A stretch of 64,000 nucleotides of DNA from Marivita sp046591575 (GTDB lineage: Bacteria > Pseudomonadota > Alphaproteobacteria > Rhodobacterales > Rhodobacteraceae). The DNA is taken from the NCBI RefSeq assembly GCF_046591575.1, contig NZ_JBIQWA010000004.1, positions 124,001 to 188,000 on the forward strand, read 5' to 3'. Positions within the stretch are counted from its first letter, which is position 1, and each line of letters opens with the position of its first letter. The notes under the pieces were generated by a model, which did no database searches, was not told the origin of the DNA, and saw only the letters and a program-made list of their open reading frames with translations. A program made the position numbers and the translations under genes. Positions 50,459 to 58,865 of the stretch are shown here, piece after piece.

Positions 50459-50490
50459 GCTGCTCTCGTGCCACGCGCCTGCGTCGGGTG

Positions 50491-51090
50491 TTACTCTTCT
50501 TCTGCGGTGCTATATTTCTGGATCACACCGGCTTGCGCGATAAAAAAGAAAAACAGCGCGCCGGTCAGGACGAAGGTTTCAAAATACACCCAAAACTCGG
50601 TTGTTTGCGTGCGCCAGACAATCTCGTTCGATGCGGCCAGCAGAAAGAAAAACGCGGTCATGCGTTTGGTGAGGATCATCCAGCCCTCATGCTCCATCGG
50701 CAGCAGTTCCCCCATGACTACCCGCAGATAGCTTTGGCCGCGCAGCAGACCAATCGCCAGCACACCGCCAAGCAGCAGATACACCATGGTGGGTTTCATC
50801 TTGATGAAGCGGTCGTCATTAAGCCAGACGGTCAAGCCGCCAAACACCACAACCAGAACCGCCGTCACAATCTGCATGCGGCTGATATGACCGGTGAGCC
50901 ACCACAAAAGCCCCATGGAGGCCAGGATCACCGGGATGAAACCTGCGGTCACAATGATGAACCCGTCGTAATCTGTACCGCCAAAGGTGAACACCTCGTC
51001 TTTGAGATACAGATAGGCGATGAAAAAGCCGATCACCGGCCCCAGTTCCAGCCCTGTTTTCAGCCATTGCGGGGCGTTACGATGTGCCAA
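50491..51090 (-). CDS. yciB: Inner membrane-spanning protein YciB (septation protein A)
   Basis: A 199-residue protein with five hydrophobic segments. Family blocks are LELGPVIGFFIAYLYLKDEVF, RMQIVTAVLVVVFGGLTVWLNDDRFIKMKPTMVYLLLGGVLAIGLLRGQSYLRVVMGE and WMILTKRMTAFFFLLAASNEIVWRTQTTEFWVYFETF. YciB/IspZ is needed for normal septation or envelope maintenance in several bacteria. The gene follows the EamA transporter by three bases and ftsY further upstream, so it is part of an ftsY-linked minus-strand run. Confidence 0.92.
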   Translation of the reverse strand: MAHRNAPQWLKTGLELGPVIGFFIAYLYLKDEVFTFGGTDYDGFIIVTAGFIPVILASMGLLWWLTGHISRMQIVTAVLVVVFGGLTVWLNDDRFIKMKPTMVYLLLGGVLAIGLLRGQSYLRVVMGELLPMEHEGWMILTKRMTAFFFLLAASNEIVWRTQTTEFWVYFETFVLTGALFFFFIAQAGVIQKYSTAEEE

Positions 51091-51093
51091 GCC

Positions 51094-51999
51094 CTACCCT
51101 CCTAATTCCACGATAACCGCCCCTATCGCGATCAGGGCCATAAGAGCAATCCTGCGCGGGCCGACGGTTTCTTTCAAAAAGACCCAGCCGATGAGTGCGG
51201 CAAAAACGGTTGAGGTTTCCCGCAACACCGCTGCCTCACCAACCTGATCCAGTCGCGTTGCCAACATAATGGAGCCAAAGCTGAAAAATGCCACCAATCC
51301 GCCAATCACACCTCGGAGAGCCAAAGGCCCAAGCGCGGGTTTGTGGTACATGTTGCGATATCGAAGTGCGGCAAGGATGGGCATGGCGATGCCATCAATC
51401 ATGAAAAACCACGCCAGAAAGGTGAACGGGTCAGCAGTGGCGCGGATGCCATAGGCGTCAAAGGTGGTGTAAAGCGCCACAAACAGGCCGGTTGCTACCG
51501 CAAGCCCCAAAGCCATCGGCAATGTCGCCCGGTCAGCTTCGAGAAAGATCAGGTTGTACACCGCAAGTCCGAAAATCCCCGCCAGAAGAACACCAAGCCC
51601 CGCCCACTGGATCAGCGTAAAGCTTTCGCCAAACAGCAGATACGCGCCGATCACCGCGAAAAGAGGCCCCGTGCCGCGTACCACCGGGTAGACCACCGTG
51701 TAAGCGCCTTTGGTATAGGCCTGCGCCTGCAAGAGTTTATAGGCAAGATGAATGACAAAGGCCCCCGCAAAGATCACCCACATGTGCGGTTCCGGCCATG
51801 GCACCACAAACAGCGCAAACGGGGCCGCCATCAGGCAATAGCTGGCATCAATGGCCCCGCGCGACATCCACGGATCATGCCTGCCCTTTTGCAAGGCACC
51901 GAATATCGCATGAAGCACCGCAGCCAGAAGCGCCAGCATCAACGCAAGCTGATGACCTTGGGCTGTGCCTTCGAGTGAGATCAACCAGTCGCTGATCAT
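51094..51999 (-). CDS. DMT superfamily transporter (EamA domain)
   Basis: A 301-residue membrane protein with ten hydrophobic segments in two homologous EamA halves. AYTVVYPVVRGTGPLFAVIGAYLLFGESFTLIQWAGLGVLLAGIFGL in the first half and AVLRETSTVFAALIGWVFLKETVGPRRIALMALIAIGAVIVELGG in the second match the family. Such carriers export amino acids or other metabolites. The substrate is unknown. The stop is three bases upstream of the yciB start. Confidence 0.88.
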   Translation of the reverse strand: MISDWLISLEGTAQGHQLALMLALLAAVLHAIFGALQKGRHDPWMSRGAIDASYCLMAAPFALFVVPWPEPHMWVIFAGAFVIHLAYKLLQAQAYTKGAYTVVYPVVRGTGPLFAVIGAYLLFGESFTLIQWAGLGVLLAGIFGLAVYNLIFLEADRATLPMALGLAVATGLFVALYTTFDAYGIRATADPFTFLAWFFMIDGIAMPILAALRYRNMYHKPALGPLALRGVIGGLVAFFSFGSIMLATRLDQVGEAAVLRETSTVFAALIGWVFLKETVGPRRIALMALIAIGAVIVELGG

Positions 52000-52080
52000 A
52001 TTACACGACCGACCGGTCGCGCATTACGCGTGGGGGGTATGGCTGCCGCGAACCTGTCCCGTTCTGCACGCACCCTGCGA

Positions 52081-53496
52081 TCATTCGGTGGTTAACCCCG
52101 TCAGGGCAGCCGCAAATTCTTCTGGATCAAAGGCTTGCAAATCGTCAATCTGTTCGCCCACGCCAATGGCATGGATCGGCAGGCCAAACCGGTCGGCCAA
52201 AGAGACCAGGACACCGCCCTTGGCGGTCCCGTCCAGTTTGGTCATCACCAGCCCGGTCACGTCCGCCAGCTCTTGGAAGGTTTTGACCTGACTGACCGCG
52301 TTTTGCCCGGTGGTTGCGTCCAGCACCAGAAGCGTGTTGTGCGGGGCATCCGGATCTTTCTTGCGGATCACGCGAACGATCTTGGCCAATTCCTCCATCA
52401 GGTCGGCGCGGTTCTGCAAACGCCCGGCAGTGTCGATCATCAAAAGGTCGGCACCATCCGCCTGTGCCTGGGTCATTGCGTCAAAGGCAAGGCTTGCCGG
52501 GTCCGATCCTTCCGGCGCGGTCAGCACCGGCACCCCTGCGCGGTCGCCCCAGACCTGCAATTGTTCAACGGCCGCCGCGCGGAACGTATCGCCGGCGGCA
52601 ATGACCACATGTTTCCCGGCAGCACGGAATTGGCTGGCCAGCTTGCCAATGGTGGTTGTCTTGCCCGAACCGTTCACGCCAACAACCAGAACGACCTGCG
52701 GCTTGGTTGGATACAGCGGTAAGGGGCGCGCCACTGGCTCCATGATGCGGGCCACTTCCCCCGCCAACAGCTCTTTGATTTCACGCACGCTAAGCTTTTT
52801 GCCATAGCGCCCTTCGGCGATATTTGCTGTCACCCGCAAGGCCGTGTCGACCCCCATATCCGCCTGTATAAGCAGCTCTTCAAGCTGTTCAAGCATGTCG
52901 TCATCCAGCTCGCGGCGCATTTCGCTTGGGGCCGCGCTGCGGCCAAGAATGCGGCCAAGCAGACCCGGCTTGTCAGCCTCCGGTGCTTCTTGCACAGCCG
53001 CATCCAGCCGCGGGGCTATAACATCCGTCCGAAACGGTGCCTCGCTTGGCGTGGGTTCCGGTTCCGGCTCTGACGGGGCAAGACCCCTGTCCTCTGGCGC
53101 TGGCGATAAATCAGGCGCGGCGCTGTCATCACTCACAGGGTCGAGCGGCGCGTCCGGTTCGGGTGATCCGCTTGGCCCATCATCGACGGGCATGTCGGCC
53201 GCGTCCTCCGTCGGGATGTCGGATATGGGCGGCGGCGTATCGGTCCTGGATGCGTCGGGCGGTGGCGCAACAGGGGGGGCCGGGTCGGGGTCTGAGACCG
53301 GCTCGCCTGGATCATCAACCGCGTGCGCAGGCTGCTCGGGGGTGTCGGGTTGCGTGCGCGGGGGCGTGTCCTGAACCAGAGGAAGATCCGGGGTCGTGGT
53401 TTCCTCCCCACCCTCGGAGACAATCGCATCCAATCCCTCGTCCAGTTTGGACGACGATTTGAAGAGTTTGCTTTTCAGCTTGCCAAAAAAGGACAT
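52081..53496 (-). CDS. ftsY: Signal recognition particle receptor FtsY
   Basis: A 471-residue GTPase that docks the SRP-ribosome complex at the membrane. The N-terminal ~150 residues are acidic and rich in Pro, Asp and Glu, as in other FtsY A-domains. The NG domain follows: VVGVNGSGKTTTIGKLASQF (G1), GDTFRAAAVEQLQVW (G2), LLMIDTAGRLQNRADLMEEL (G3), VMTKLDGTAKGG (G4) and IHAIGVGEQIDDLQAFDPEEFAAALTG near the end. Length is normal for alphaproteobacteria. Confidence 0.97.
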   Translation of the reverse strand: MSFFGKLKSKLFKSSSKLDEGLDAIVSEGGEETTTPDLPLVQDTPPRTQPDTPEQPAHAVDDPGEPVSDPDPAPPVAPPPDASRTDTPPPISDIPTEDAADMPVDDGPSGSPEPDAPLDPVSDDSAAPDLSPAPEDRGLAPSEPEPEPTPSEAPFRTDVIAPRLDAAVQEAPEADKPGLLGRILGRSAAPSEMRRELDDDMLEQLEELLIQADMGVDTALRVTANIAEGRYGKKLSVREIKELLAGEVARIMEPVARPLPLYPTKPQVVLVVGVNGSGKTTTIGKLASQFRAAGKHVVIAAGDTFRAAAVEQLQVWGDRAGVPVLTAPEGSDPASLAFDAMTQAQADGADLLMIDTAGRLQNRADLMEELAKIVRVIRKKDPDAPHNTLLVLDATTGQNAVSQVKTFQELADVTGLVMTKLDGTAKGGVLVSLADRFGLPIHAIGVGEQIDDLQAFDPEEFAAALTGLTTE

Positions 53497-53720
53497 ACGC
53501 GGCCTTTGCGTTTCCAGAGATTAGTTCCTCAGTTAGTGGGTTGTCGCGAAAGATGAAAGGCCAGCAGCCGCAAAGCGTGACTTTGCACTGGTTGGATTTG
53601 GCCATTCGTCGAACAGCACCAGAGCCGTCCTTGCCCGACAGAACGGATCACAGAAAGTTTTCGGAGATATTATGGCAAAGTCATTTGTGAACCGCGGCTC
53701 TTGCAGATACGATTTCGTCT

Positions 53721-54122
53721 ATGAAACAGATCTTGATAAGTGCCGCTGTGGTCGGCGTGTCGGCAGCTGCCGCTTGGGCGGCGGAACCGATGAACGCGGC
53801 CGAGTTCGAGGCCTATGTCACGGGCAAGACCTTGCACTTTGGTCAGAACGGTCAGGCCTACGGCGTTGAGGAATATCTGGACAACCGGCGTGTGCGTTGG
53901 TCATTTCTGGACGGGAAATGCAAAGATGGCGTGTGGTATGAAGATCGGGACATGATTTGTTTCGTCTATGAAGACACGCCAAACCCGCAATGCTGGTCGT
54001 TTTTCAAGGAAAGCAGCGGATTGAGGGCGGTGTTTGAAAACAACCCAAACGCCACAACGCTTTACGAGGCCCGGGAAAGCGATGAACCGATGGTGTGCCT
54101 CGGCCCTGACGTGGGCGTCTAA
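53721..54122 (+). CDS. Small secreted protein with four Cys, unknown function
   Basis: A 133-residue protein with a signal peptide (MKQILISAAVVGVSAAAAWA, cleavage probably before AEPMNAAEF). The mature part has a repeated pattern of aromatic strand segments (LHFGQNGQAYGVEEYLDNRRVRWSFLDGKCKDGVWYEDRDMICFVYED) and four Cys that could form two disulfides. It resembles small periplasmic proteins often seen in roseobacters, but I cannot name a family. It stands alone between ftsY and the BI-1 family gene and ends before a bidirectional terminator. Confidence 0.75.
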   Translation: MKQILISAAVVGVSAAAAWAAEPMNAAEFEAYVTGKTLHFGQNGQAYGVEEYLDNRRVRWSFLDGKCKDGVWYEDRDMICFVYEDTPNPQCWSFFKESSGLRAVFENNPNATTLYEARESDEPMVCLGPDVGV

Positions 54123-54170
54123 GACTGCCACTGGGGCCAATACCGGCGGTGATTGGAACAGCGTCAATGA

Positions 54171-54199
54171 AAAAGGCCGGTCCCAGAGACCGGCCTTTT
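54171..54199. terminator. Bidirectional intrinsic terminator
   Basis: AAAAGGCCGGTC and GACCGGCCTTTT form a perfect stem with a five-base loop, with T-runs on both strands. It separates the convergent secreted-protein gene and the BI-1 family gene. Confidence 0.9.
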
Positions 54200-54219
54200 C
54201 GCGTTGATGTTCAGTTGTT

Positions 54220-54963
54220 TTATTCGCGGCTGCCAAAGAGTTGCAGCAGGAACATGAACATGTTGATGAAGTTCAGGTACAGGCTCAACGCGCCCATGAT
54301 GCCCGACTTCGCCATCCATTCGCTGTCGCCATGTGCGGCGTGCTGCAGGTAGGTGTTCTTGATGTTCTGCGTGTCATACGCTGTCAGACCCGCAAAGATC
54401 AGAACGCCCAGGATCGAAATCGCAAACATGATGGCAGGCGACTGCAGGAAGATGTTGACGATCATCGCCACAACCAGACCGATCACACCCATGATGAGGA
54501 ACGCGCCCCAGCCAGAGATGTCTTTCTTGGTTGTGTAACCATAAAGCGACAGACCCGCGAAGGCGATCGACGTCACAAGAAAGATCTGTGCGATCGACAT
54601 GCCGGTAAAGGCGACAAAGATCCATGCAAGGCTCAGGCCCATCACCGCAGCGAATGCGTAGAAGAACAATTGTGCGCCAGCGGCGGACAGTTTGTTGATC
54701 ATGGCGCTCATGGTGAAGACCATGATCAGCGGCGCGAACATGACAATCCAGCCAAGGATGTTCGGCTGAAGCGTTGCCGGGTCACGGAAAACTGCCAACA
54801 GGTTCGGGCTTGTGCCAACCGCCCATGCGACAGCAAAGGTCAGCAACATGCCAATTGACATGGTCGCATAGACCTTATTCATATGCGCGCGCAGACCCTC
54901 ATCAATCTGGGCGGCACGGGCGCCAGCAACGCCGGTCGTCCGGATTGTGTTAAACTCAGCCAT
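54220..54963 (-). CDS. Bax inhibitor-1/YccA family protein
   Basis: A 247-residue membrane protein with seven hydrophobic segments. MNKVYATMSIGMLLTFAVAWAVG, AAGAQLFFYAFAAVMGLSLAWIFVAFTGMSIAQIFLVTSIAFAGLSLYGYTTKKDIS and the C-terminal LNFINMFMFLLQLFGSRE fit the BI-1/YbhL group. Members are thought to act as pH-sensitive ion (calcium) channels or regulators of membrane protease FtsH. The gene has its own upstream region of about 170 bases. Confidence 0.92.
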   Translation of the reverse strand: MAEFNTIRTTGVAGARAAQIDEGLRAHMNKVYATMSIGMLLTFAVAWAVGTSPNLLAVFRDPATLQPNILGWIVMFAPLIMVFTMSAMINKLSAAGAQLFFYAFAAVMGLSLAWIFVAFTGMSIAQIFLVTSIAFAGLSLYGYTTKKDISGWGAFLIMGVIGLVVAMIVNIFLQSPAIMFAISILGVLIFAGLTAYDTQNIKNTYLQHAAHGDSEWMAKSGIMGALSLYLNFINMFMFLLQLFGSRE

Positions 54964-55129
54964 TTATCCCTCCGAAATGAAACTCAGGTGTTCCCGCACT
55001 CACGAGAACGGATGGAACGAATATCGGGTGTCCGCCCCTGCTTTTCAAGCTTTGAGATGTGCAGGATGGTCTAAAAAGTATATCTGGATTGCATTTTTCG
55101 ATAAAAACTTACCGAAACAGGCAAAATAT

Positions 55130-55351
55130 TCAGCGTTTCCAGACGGAAGGTGCGTCCCAAACCGGGCGGGATGCCTCGGTTTTTGCGTCTTGCTGGCTGA
55201 GACCGACATCCGACAACAGATGCGGGTCCAATGTTGCCAGACACTTGCGGCTGCGACGAAGCGCCATAGCGGTGTTAAAGCGTGCCAAAATCGACCCTTT
55301 GGCAGTTTTTGCAGGTGCGTGGCCAAAACCGGTTCTATTCAAAGTCAACAT
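55130..55351 (-). CDS. DUF1127 domain protein (second in the window)
   Basis: A 73-residue protein. The segment FNTAMALRRSRKCLATLDPHLLSDVGLSQQDAKTEASRPVWDAP has the DUF1127 pattern of a short basic helix followed by L-x-x-LDxxLLxDxGLSxxDAxxEAxRPxWD. Start ATG at 55351 is preceded by GGAAAGGATG. It is divergent from the LysR regulator at 55477, and the 125 bases between them hold both promoters, so the regulator may control it. Role unknown; DUF1127 proteins in Rhizobiales and Rhodobacterales are linked to RNA binding and nutrient stress. Confidence 0.75.
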   Translation of the reverse strand: MLTLNRTGFGHAPAKTAKGSILARFNTAMALRRSRKCLATLDPHLLSDVGLSQQDAKTEASRPVWDAPSVWKR

Positions 55352-55476
55352 CGCTACATCCTTTCCACTTTGTGATGGCCGCCGCCGAAATCATTAGCTT
55401 GCGTGATGGTTATGCGTCAGTTACGTTCATTTTTGAAACGAATGTTTTTGAAGACTTCCATCAAGGATCGTGATGA

Positions 55477-56355
55477 ATGCGCAATTTGGACATCACAACG
55501 CTCAGATCATTTATCGCGGTCGCGGATTCGGGGGGCATCACGCGGGCGGCGTCATTCCTCAATCTGACGCAATCCGCCGTCTCCATGCAGATCAAACGGC
55601 TCGAAGACAGCCTCGGTGTGGCCTTGCTTGACCGACACGGACGCGGCGTGGCGCTGACGTCGACCGGGGCGCAGCTTTTGACATATGCACGGCGCATCGT
55701 TGAGCTGAACGATGTTGTGTACGGAAAGCTCACCAATACGGTCTGGGAAGGAGAGGTCGTTCTTGGGGTGCCGAATGACATCGTCTACCCCGCGATCCCG
55801 AATGTGATGAAAGCGATGCAGCGGGATTTTCCGCGTGTCAAAGTGCAGTTGATCAGCTCTTACACCAATGACCTGAAAGAACAGTTCGCGCGTGGCACCA
55901 TTGATGTGATCCTGACGACAGAAACCAATCCGGACGGCGCTGCAGATGTGATGATGACTGTGCCGCTGCGGTGGTATGGTGCGCCGGGCGGTCAAGCCTG
56001 GAAGCTAAGCCCCCTGCCCATCGCCTTTGGCAATCATTGTTCCTTCCGTCCCGTGGCCTTGTCTGGCCTTGAAAAAAGCGGGGCCATCTGGGATCTGGTT
56101 TTCTCTTCGGACAGCGACCGGGCCATCGACGTTGCGATCAGCGCGGATTTGGCCGTCACCGCGCTCTTGGAAGGACACGAACCGCCGCAATTCGAGGCCG
56201 TGCCGGATACAGCCGACCTTCCCGATCTTGGTTACCAGTCGGTGGCTCTGTATCGCGGCACCGCCAGATCGCAGATCATCGACCCGCTATGCGAGTTGCT
56301 GCGGCGTGAATTCGCCGTGATCTCGGGAAATGACCTCAGACCGGCGGCGGAATGA
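55477..56355 (+). CDS. LysR family transcriptional regulator
   Basis: A 292-residue regulator. The N-terminal winged helix-turn-helix is LDITTLRSFIAVADSGGITRAASFLNLTQSAVSMQIKRLEDSLGVALLDRHGRGVALTSTGAQLL (residues 3-70), followed by a linker helix and a periplasmic-binding-protein-like effector domain. The target and co-inducer are unknown. It is divergent from the DUF1127 gene and convergent with the quinone oxidoreductase gene, with only three bases between the stops. Confidence 0.92.
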   Translation: MRNLDITTLRSFIAVADSGGITRAASFLNLTQSAVSMQIKRLEDSLGVALLDRHGRGVALTSTGAQLLTYARRIVELNDVVYGKLTNTVWEGEVVLGVPNDIVYPAIPNVMKAMQRDFPRVKVQLISSYTNDLKEQFARGTIDVILTTETNPDGAADVMMTVPLRWYGAPGGQAWKLSPLPIAFGNHCSFRPVALSGLEKSGAIWDLVFSSDSDRAIDVAISADLAVTALLEGHEPPQFEAVPDTADLPDLGYQSVALYRGTARSQIIDPLCELLRREFAVISGNDLRPAAE

Positions 56356-56358
56356 TGG

Positions 56359-57324
56359 TTAGTCCACCATCTGGATGACAACTTTGCCGGTCGACTTGCG
56401 GCTACGCAAAAGCTCCAGCCCATCGGCGACCTGATCGAACGGCAGCGTACGGCTGACATGCGGTTTGACTTTGCCAGCCTGATACCAGTCAAGCAAAGTC
56501 TTAAGGCTGTCTGTGACGATATCCGGACGGAATTGCAGATACCCGCCCCAATAGACCCCCAGAACCGAGAGATTCTTGACCAGAAGATGGTTCGACTTGA
56601 TCTGGGGCACCGTCCCACTGGCAAATCCGATCGGCAACAAGCGCGCCTCGGGCTTGCAGGCCCGGAACGCGTCTTCGAACTGCGTGCCGCCAACCGGATC
56701 ATAAACGACATCTGCGCCACCAAGAGCCTTGACCGTAGTGCGGATGTCTTCGGTTTTGGCATCAATCAGATGGTCGGCACCCGCCGCGCTGGCCGCGGCA
56801 AGCTTGTCCGCGCCCCGCGCGCACGCCACCACGGTGGCCCCCATAAGCTTGCCGATCTCGACCGCCGTCAAACCCACACCACCGGCGGCCCCCAACACGA
56901 GCAGCGTTTCCCCCGGTTGCAGCCGCGCGCGGTGGTCAAGCGCAAGGTGGCTGGTGCCATAGGCGATTTGAAACGCCGCAGCGTCTGTCATTGGCATGGC
57001 ATCCGGCAGTCGCACCGCCCGGCGCGCATCAAAACAGCCATATTCAGCAAGACCGCCCTGCCCGCCAAACACCGCCACGCGATCACCAACAGCCAGACCG
57101 GCCACATCAGCGCCGGTCTCCTCGACCACCCCCGCGACCTCCATGCCCAGCGTGAACGGAAGCCTGGGGGTGTCCTGATAGGTGCCCTTTGCCATCAAAA
57201 GATCGGCAAAATTCAGACCGCAGGCATGAATCCGCACAGTGATTTCTCCGGCGGCGGGATTTGGCGTTAAGGTTTCCTTAATGCCTGGTGCGACATTGTG
57301 GCTGGTGACTTGGAACGCTTTCAT
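56359..57324 (-). CDS. NADPH:quinone oxidoreductase family protein (MDR superfamily)
   Basis: A 321-residue zinc-free medium-chain dehydrogenase. The GroES-like N-terminal domain has IRIHACGLNFADLLMAKGTYQDTPRLPFTLGMEVAGVVEETG, and the Rossmann domain has LLVLGAAGGVGLTAVEIGKLMGATVVACARG with the AAxGGVG nucleotide loop. It reduces quinones or enones with NADPH. The substrate is unclear. The upstream 290 bases to the XRE gene contain the divergent promoters and nothing else I can name. Confidence 0.9.
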   Translation of the reverse strand: MKAFQVTSHNVAPGIKETLTPNPAAGEITVRIHACGLNFADLLMAKGTYQDTPRLPFTLGMEVAGVVEETGADVAGLAVGDRVAVFGGQGGLAEYGCFDARRAVRLPDAMPMTDAAAFQIAYGTSHLALDHRARLQPGETLLVLGAAGGVGLTAVEIGKLMGATVVACARGADKLAAASAAGADHLIDAKTEDIRTTVKALGGADVVYDPVGGTQFEDAFRACKPEARLLPIGFASGTVPQIKSNHLLVKNLSVLGVYWGGYLQFRPDIVTDSLKTLLDWYQAGKVKPHVSRTLPFDQVADGLELLRSRKSTGKVVIQMVD

Positions 57325-57618
57325 AAGCTGGTCCTGCTGAAATTATCTTTTGATGGTCAAGGGTTACGCGCCGATGCTTGCCTTCGCAAGCGACCTGTGC
57401 AATTTGAGAGATACATTTCTGTAGCATCAAAAGAGACAAGTCCGTTAAGCAGTTTTATGCTTTCCCTAGCAAAATTCTTGCCCCAACTCCTGTCATGCTA
57501 TAGCTTTGCAACATCAATAATCGGATAGGTTGTTTGTTTCCAGTACAGTTCGAATTGCGAAACACGGAACGCTATATAACACCAAGAAGACCTGATCGGT
57601 CGCACGAAAGGGAGCAAG

Positions 57619-57999
57619 ATGGCACATCCTGTTGACGTACATGTCGGAAAACGGGTTCGACATCGGCGTTGGTTGGTCGGCATGACACAACAACAACTCG
57701 CCGAGAAGGTGGGAATCAAGTTTCAGCAGATTCAGAAATACGAAACCGGTGCAAACCGGGTCAGCGCGTCCCGGCTTTGGGATATCGCGGATGCCCTTGA
57801 CGTGCCGGTCGCCTTCTTTTTCGAAGGCATCGAAGAGGCCCAGCAAGAGGACGCAACCGCATCATCGTCCGAAGCGGTGCCGTCAGACATTCTTGGCGAT
57901 AAGGAAGCGCTGGATTTGGTCCGGTCGTATTACGCGATCCCCGAAAACCAGCGGCGTCGCCTGTTTGAACTGGCCCGCGTTCTGTCCGACGTCGCTTGA
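57619..57999 (+). CDS. XRE family helix-turn-helix regulator
   Basis: A 126-residue protein. The HTH domain (VGKRVRHRRWLVGMTQQQLAEKVGIKFQQIQKYETGANRVSASRLWDIADALDVPVAFFFEGI, residues 9-71) is of the Cro/C1 type with the QxxYExGxxR signature. A short C-terminal part contains a helical LVRSYYAIPENQRRRLFELARVL end. Regulators of this kind next to hisN are frequent in Rhodobacteraceae. It is 56 bases upstream of hisN and may share its transcript. Confidence 0.9.
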   Translation: MAHPVDVHVGKRVRHRRWLVGMTQQQLAEKVGIKFQQIQKYETGANRVSASRLWDIADALDVPVAFFFEGIEEAQQEDATASSSEAVPSDILGDKEALDLVRSYYAIPENQRRRLFELARVLSDVA

Positions 58000-58055
58000 G
58001 CAGACCTGCCTCCTGAGGTAGCCCGAAACAAAGGGCAGCGCTCAGGAGGTACAAC

Positions 58056-58865
58056 ATGACAGAATTCACCAATGCCGAGGCCGATGGCCTTTGGTCCGTA
58101 GCAGAGCGCATCGCAGATGCCGCGCGCTCCGCGATCTTGCCGCATTTCCGTTCACGCGACCTGAGCACGGACAACAAGCTGTCCGATGGATTTGATCCGG
58201 TCACAATTGCCGACCGCGCCGCAGAAACCGCGATGCGCGAGGTTCTTGCAGATTTGCGGCCCGATGACGCTATTCTGGGCGAAGAACACGGCAGCGTTGA
58301 TGGCACCTCGGGACTGACCTGGGTTTTGGACCCGATTGATGGCACCCGGTCGTTTATCAGCGGCACACCGACCTGGGGTGTGCTGGTGGCCCTGTCAGAC
58401 CAGACCGGACCGCTGCTGGGATTGATTGACCAGCCTTATATCGGAGAACGCTTTATGGGCGGTCTGGGGCGCGCGCATTGGACCGGTCCGGGGCGCGACA
58501 GCCCGCTTAAGGCCGCAGCGACCTCTGACCTGGCTGATGCAACACTGTTCACAACCTTTCCCGAGATCGGCACAGCCGATCAATACGCCGCGTTTCACCG
58601 CGTCGCGAAAGAGGTACAGCTGACGCGGTACGGCTGCGATTGCTATGCCTATGCGTTGCTGGCAGCGGGGCAGATCGACATCGTGATCGAAGCGGGCCTC
58701 AACGCCTATGACATCCAGGCCCCGATTGCGGTGATCGAAGCGGCGGGCGGTTGTGTGACCGACTGGACAGGCGCGCCCGCGCATCATGGCGGCACCGCCC
58801 TGGCCGCCGCCACACCCGAACTACACGCGAAAGCACTGCATAAACTACAAGACACAAACCCATGA
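58056..58865 (+). CDS. hisN: Histidinol-phosphatase, inositol monophosphatase family
   Basis: A 269-residue enzyme that hydrolyses histidinol phosphate, filling the step not covered by monofunctional hisB. Metal-binding motifs are GEEHG (Glu of motif one), WVLDPIDGTRSFISGTPTWGVLVAL, and the C-terminal NAYDIQAPIAVIEAAGGCVTDWTG. A strong GGAGG ribosome-binding site precedes the ATG at 58056. It overlaps the deaminase gene by four bases. Other inositol monophosphatase-family substrates are possible, but the hisB type in this window makes hisN the most likely role. Confidence 0.88.
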   Translation: MTEFTNAEADGLWSVAERIADAARSAILPHFRSRDLSTDNKLSDGFDPVTIADRAAETAMREVLADLRPDDAILGEEHGSVDGTSGLTWVLDPIDGTRSFISGTPTWGVLVALSDQTGPLLGLIDQPYIGERFMGGLGRAHWTGPGRDSPLKAAATSDLADATLFTTFPEIGTADQYAAFHRVAKEVQLTRYGCDCYAYALLAAGQIDIVIEAGLNAYDIQAPIAVIEAAGGCVTDWTGAPAHHGGTALAAATPELHAKALHKLQDTNP

